Shown here: one piece after another, positions 60,310 to 64,000 of the stretch
Position numbering within the stretch: the stretch's first letter is position 1
Layout: each line of letters begins with the position of its first letter
Source of the DNA: an uncultured Collinsella sp.
GTDB taxonomy: Bacteria; Actinomycetota; Coriobacteriia; Coriobacteriales; Coriobacteriaceae
DNA: 64,000 bases
Direction: 5' to 3'
Assembly: GCA_902494345.1 (NCBI GenBank)
Contig: CABUSV010000002.1
Location: 124,001-188,000, forward strand
Notes under the pieces: generated by a model
Told to the model about the DNA's origin: nothing
What the model saw: the letters and a program-made list of their open reading frames with translations, nothing else
Database searches by the model: none
Translations under genes and position numbers: made by a program

Positions 60310-61275
60310 ATGCCGGGTAAAAGCCTAGAGAACATGCACGTAGCGGTCTTGGCGGGCGGTCATTCCGCTGAGCGCGAGATCTCGCTCAATTCGGGAAAGA
60401 ACGTCGTGGTGGCCCTGAAGGAGGCCGGCTACACTTCGGTGGAGCTGCTCGACACGGCTGCCGATGATTTTATGGTAACCATGGCGACCGGTGGCTTTGA
60501 CGTGGCATTTATCGCCATGCACGGCGCCGGCGGTGAGGATGGCGCCATGCAGGGCGCCATGGAGACCCTGGGTATCCCCTACACGGCCTCGGGCGTGCTT
60601 GCCAGCGCCTGCGGTGCCGACAAGGAGGTCTCGAAGCTCCTGTACGCCAAGGCGGGCATTCCCGTTGCCCCCGGCATTGCGATCGAGTCGGGCGATGAGA
60701 TCGATATCGATCATATCGTCGAGGTTTGTGGCGAGCGCTGCTTTGTGAAGCCGGCCGTCAACGGTTCCAGCTATGGCATTTCCCTGGTCCACGAGCCCTC
60801 CGAGCTGCCCGCGGCAATCGCCAAGGCGTTTGAGTTTGGCGACAAAGTGCTGGTCGAGAAGTGCATCGAGGGCACCGAGATCACTGTCGGCGTATACGGC
60901 GAGGATGACGTGCGCGCCCTGCCGATTGTTGAGATCCGTAAGCCCGAGGACTGCGAGTTCTACGATCTGGACGTGAAGTATGTCGACCCTACGGACATCC
61001 ATCGCATTCCGGCGCAGATTTCACCCGAGAACTACGCTCGTGCTCAGGAGCTCGCCTGTGCTGCCCATAAGGCGCTCGGCTGCCTGGGTATTTCGCGCAG
61101 CGACTTTATCGTGAGCGAGGATGGCCCCGTCATCCTCGAGACCAACACGATTCCCGGCATGACCGATACGTCGCTGTATCCGGATGAGATTCGCCACACC
61201 GATGACATGACGTTCCCGCAGGTCTGTGACAGTCTGATTCGTATGGGGCTTCGTCGAGCGGGCGTTGCATGCTAA
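60310..61275 (+). CDS. ddl: D-alanine-D-alanine ligase
   Basis: Ddl joins two D-Ala for peptidoglycan. The ATP-grasp protein of 321 residues begins VAVLAGGHSAEREISLNSG and has AMHGAGGEDGAMQGAMETLG, CFVKPAVNGSSYGISLV and VILETNTIPGMTDTSLYP. The short length is typical of the compact Ddl form. GAGGAGG precedes ATG 60310. It overlaps the next gene by 7 nt. Confidence 0.95.
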   Translation: MPGKSLENMHVAVLAGGHSAEREISLNSGKNVVVALKEAGYTSVELLDTAADDFMVTMATGGFDVAFIAMHGAGGEDGAMQGAMETLGIPYTASGVLASACGADKEVSKLLYAKAGIPVAPGIAIESGDEIDIDHIVEVCGERCFVKPAVNGSSYGISLVHEPSELPAAIAKAFEFGDKVLVEKCIEGTEITVGVYGEDDVRALPIVEIRKPEDCEFYDLDVKYVDPTDIHRIPAQISPENYARAQELACAAHKALGCLGISRSDFIVSEDGPVILETNTIPGMTDTSLYPDEIRHTDDMTFPQVCDSLIRMGLRRAGVAC

Positions 61276-64000
61276 TCGAGGACGCTGTTTCGTCGGGGAC
61301 GCCGCAGTTTGTCATCGATTCCTATGCCACGCTTGCCGAGCGCGCCAAAACCCAATCGTTTGGTCTCATCGAGGAAGACGTTATCGTCCTCGATACCGAG
61401 ACCACGGGTCTTTCGGTGCAGGACAATGAACTGATTGAGATCTCGGCTGCCCGTCTTTCGGGCCGCGAGATCGTCGACCGGTTCGATACCTTCGTGCATC
61501 CCAAGCAGCTGATTCCCGCCGAGATTACCGAACTCACGAGCATTACAAACGCCGATGTGGTGGATGCCCCATCGGCCGTCGAGGCCGTGGCCGCTCTCGC
61601 CGATTTTGTCGGCGGCTGCCCGGTGATTGCGCATAACGCCACCTTCGACCGTTCGTTTATCGAGTCGGTCAAGGGCGGTGTCAACGTCAGCGACATCTGG
61701 ATTGATTCGCTGGCACTGTCGCGCATCGCGCTTCCGCGCCTGGCATCGCATAAGCTGTCTTTCATGGCCGACCTGTTTGGCTGCGACTCGGTGTCGCACC
61801 GCGCCAACGCCGACGTCGACGCCCTGTGTGGTGTGTGGCGCGTGCTGCTCGTGGCGCTCACCGACTTGCCTCAGGGCTTAATGGCGCGCCTGGCCGACAT
61901 GCACCCCGACGTGCCCTGGTCCTATCGTCCCATCTTCTCGTTCTTGGCGGGGCAGAACCCCGGTTCCATTTTCTCTCTCAGCGCCGCCCGCGCCGACGTA
62001 CTCAAGGCCGATCGGGCCGATGACCGCGTTGATGCGGACGAGCTGCCGGTCCTTAAGATGCCGAGTCGCGAGGAAATCGAGGCGGACTATGCCCCGGGCG
62101 GCCTGGTTAATCGCATGTATCCCACGTATGAGCCGCGCGATGAGCAGATCGCGATGGCGCTCGAGGTCCGTGACGCACTCGTTACGGGAACGCATCGCGT
62201 GATTGAGGCGGGCACGGGCGTCGGCAAATCGATGGCTTACCTCGTGCCTTTTGCCGAGGCCGCGCGCCGCAACAACATCACGGTTGGTATCGCGACTAAA
62301 TCGAATAATCTTGCCGACCAGCTCATGTATCATGAGCTGCCCAAACTTGCCGAGCAGCTGGACGGAGGCCTATCGTTTTGCGCCCTCAAGGGCTATGACC
62401 ACTATCCATGCTTGCGCAAGCTTGAGCGTATGAGTCGCGGCCAAGTCGAAATTACGACTAAGCGTGATCCTGCTGACACGCTTACGGCAGTCGCGGTCAT
62501 CATGGCGTACGTGTGTCAGTCGGCCGATGGCGACCTCGACTCGCTCGGCATTCGCTGGCGCAGCGTCAACCGTCCCGACTTTACGACGGCGTCGCGCGAG
62601 TGCGCCCGTCGCCTATGCCCGTTTTTCCCCGATAAATGCCTGGTCCATGGCGCTCGCCGTCGCGCGGCGCATGCCGATGTGGTGGTCACCAACCATTCCC
62701 TGCTGTTCCGCAATGTTGCGGCCGAGGGCAGAATCTTGCCTCCGATTCGTCACTGGGTGATCGATGAGGCCCACTCCATCGAGCGCGAGGCGCGCCGTCA
62801 ATGGGCGCGCGTGGTGTCGGCGGATGAATCGCGCGTTCTGTTTGAGCGCCTGGGTGGCTCGAGCACCGGTGCGCTGAGCCAGGTTTCCCGCGATTTGGCA
62901 ACCTCGGAGGGCTCTACGCTTTACCTGGGTCTTACCGCCAAGGCGACGTCGACGGTTGTGCGTGCGAGTATGGCGATTGCCGATGTGTTTGACGGCGTTC
63001 GCGAGCTTGGCCGCCGTGCGCGCGGGGGCTATGACAACGCGAACCTATGGATTGGCCCCGAGCTGCGCGAATCTGACGACTGGCATGATTTCTTACAGTC
63101 GGCCTACACTGCCATCGACGCGTTGGAACAAGCTGACAAGAGCGTCGACGCGCTGGTACAAGCAGTTGCCGCCGATAAGCCCGAGGTTGTTGTCGACCTG
63201 GGTGATATCTCGCGCCGCCTACACGAGCTGGTCGAGAACCTCAAGCTCATCATTGACGGTACCGATGAACACTACGTGTACTCGCTGCAGGTCAATCGCA
63301 GGCTGCGTGCCGGCGGAGAGTCAATGACCGCAGAGCGCATCGACATTGGCGAGGCCTTGGCAACCGAGTGGCTGCCCGAGGTTCACACGGCTATCTTTGC
63401 ATCGGCGACCATGACGGTTTCCAAGAGCTTTGAGCACTTTAACCATGCCGTCGGCCTCGATCGCATCGGTGCCTCGACATCATCGTCACTGCACTTGGAT
63501 TCGAGCTACGACTTCGATTCGAATATGGCCGTGGTCGTGGCTGGGGATATCCCCGATCCGCGCGATCGTGAGAGCTACCTTTCGGCGCTCGAGCGTGTGC
63601 TGGTCGACGCTCATCTTGCTATGGGCGGCTCGGTGCTCACGCTGTTCACCAACAGGCGTGACATGGAGGAACTGTACGCTCGCGTCGAGCCCAAGATGGC
63701 TCGTGCGGGTCTGGAGCTCAACTGCCAGCAGCGCAACTCGTCTCCTCGCCGTCTGCGCGATCGCTTTATCAACGAACCGACCTCATCACTCTTTGCGCTT
63801 AAGGCCTTTTGGGAAGGGTTTGACGCCAGCGGCGAGACGCTGCGCTGTGTCATCATCCCCAAGCTGCCGTTCTCGAGCCCCACAGACCCGCTCTCATGCG
63901 AGCGCAATCTGCGTGAAGACCACGCTTGGGCGCGCTATTCGCTGCCCGAGGCCGTGCTCGAGGTCAAGCAGGCCGCCGGTCGCCTCATTCGCTCATCGAC
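61269..64000 (+). CDS. DinG-family helicase with N-terminal DEDD exonuclease (partial)
   Basis: The frame opens at ATG 61269, overlapping the ddl stop, and stays open to the window end. Near residues 40-200 is a DnaQ-like exonuclease (VIVLDTETTG, PVIAHNATFDRSFI). Then comes an XPD/DinG-type helicase with Walker A EAGTGVGKS (about residue 315) and DEAH IDEAH (about 499). Between them lie four cysteines (YPCLRKL, RECARRLC, DKC) for an iron-sulfur cluster. Motif VI QAAGRLIRS lies at the cut. It probably works in DNA repair. The 3' end is missing. Confidence 0.92.
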   Translation, partial: MLIEDAVSSGTPQFVIDSYATLAERAKTQSFGLIEEDVIVLDTETTGLSVQDNELIEISAARLSGREIVDRFDTFVHPKQLIPAEITELTSITNADVVDAPSAVEAVAALADFVGGCPVIAHNATFDRSFIESVKGGVNVSDIWIDSLALSRIALPRLASHKLSFMADLFGCDSVSHRANADVDALCGVWRVLLVALTDLPQGLMARLADMHPDVPWSYRPIFSFLAGQNPGSIFSLSAARADVLKADRADDRVDADELPVLKMPSREEIEADYAPGGLVNRMYPTYEPRDEQIAMALEVRDALVTGTHRVIEAGTGVGKSMAYLVPFAEAARRNNITVGIATKSNNLADQLMYHELPKLAEQLDGGLSFCALKGYDHYPCLRKLERMSRGQVEITTKRDPADTLTAVAVIMAYVCQSADGDLDSLGIRWRSVNRPDFTTASRECARRLCPFFPDKCLVHGARRRAAHADVVVTNHSLLFRNVAAEGRILPPIRHWVIDEAHSIEREARRQWARVVSADESRVLFERLGGSSTGALSQVSRDLATSEGSTLYLGLTAKATSTVVRASMAIADVFDGVRELGRRARGGYDNANLWIGPELRESDDWHDFLQSAYTAIDALEQADKSVDALVQAVAADKPEVVVDLGDISRRLHELVENLKLIIDGTDEHYVYSLQVNRRLRAGGESMTAERIDIGEALATEWLPEVHTAIFASATMTVSKSFEHFNHAVGLDRIGASTSSSLHLDSSYDFDSNMAVVVAGDIPDPRDRESYLSALERVLVDAHLAMGGSVLTLFTNRRDMEELYARVEPKMARAGLELNCQQRNSSPRRLRDRFINEPTSSLFALKAFWEGFDASGETLRCVIIPKLPFSSPTDPLSCERNLREDHAWARYSLPEAVLEVKQAAGRLIRSS

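Overview
The window is a high-GC chromosome segment carrying a complete replication-origin neighbourhood. The gene content and order, the unusual DnaA, the long intergenic palindromes and the protein style fit an actinobacterium of the class Coriobacteriia, most probably Collinsella or a close relative. That assignment is inference from recognisable proteins and layout, not from a database search. The origin lies at about 53.6-53.9 kb. Most genes left of it are on the minus strand and most genes right of it on the plus strand, so both sides are mainly co-oriented with replication.

Layout. 0-6.6 kb: an amino-acid ABC transporter operon ending in a cytidylate-kinase-like gene, a GatB/YqeY protein, a parvulin-type foldase and a lone PTS EIIA. 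6.7-14 kb: purine genes (purN, purM, purF, purE) with a CmpB-family membrane protein, a MoaE-like protein and a class B sortase. 14.2-19.4 kb: a lower-GC accessory stretch with a RelE/Phd toxin-antitoxin pair, then an HSL-type esterase, a GntR/UTRA regulator and a mannose-family PTS (IIB, IIC, IID, no IIA) headed by a 38-bp perfect palindrome. 19.5-32.3 kb: carB, carA, an ABC exporter with an unknown membrane protein, a NUDIX hydrolase, purD, purA and dnaB. 32.5-34.3 kb: rpsF-ssb-rpsR-rplI. 34.7-38.4 kb: two tRNA-Ser genes, a DUF559-type nuclease-like gene bracketed by two 69-bp inverted-repeat elements, a TRIC-family channel protein and a bactofilin-like membrane protein. 38.5-42.3 kb: typA, a three-gene operon with a DUF151 nuclease, and tRNA-Ile/Ala/Ile.

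42.3-59 kb is the origin core: gyrA, gyrB, a DUF721 (DciA-like) gene, recF, dnaN, dnaA, then a GHKL-ATPase/winged-helix protein lying between dnaA and the DnaA-box cluster. On the other side are rpmH, rnpA, yidD, yidC, jag, rsmG, three perfect parS sites, parA, parB and a small membrane-anchored protein. 59-64 kb: rlmN, ddl and a DinG-type exonuclease-helicase cut by the window end.

Two themes stand out. First, the intergenic regions are seeded with palindromes: a family with a GGGGACAG/GGGGACGG centre and arms that differ at each site, a long-armed pair sharing a conserved loop core, the 69-bp pair around the DUF559 gene, and a 187-nt near-palindrome beside gyrA. No transposase is present in the window. 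Second, the initiation module is unusual: DnaA carries GNRNHSTV in its box-reading helix, the origin boxes look like TTTTCAACA, and a GHKL ATPase fused to a DNA-binding-like tail sits directly upstream of dnaA. This ATPase is the best candidate for an undescribed function here.
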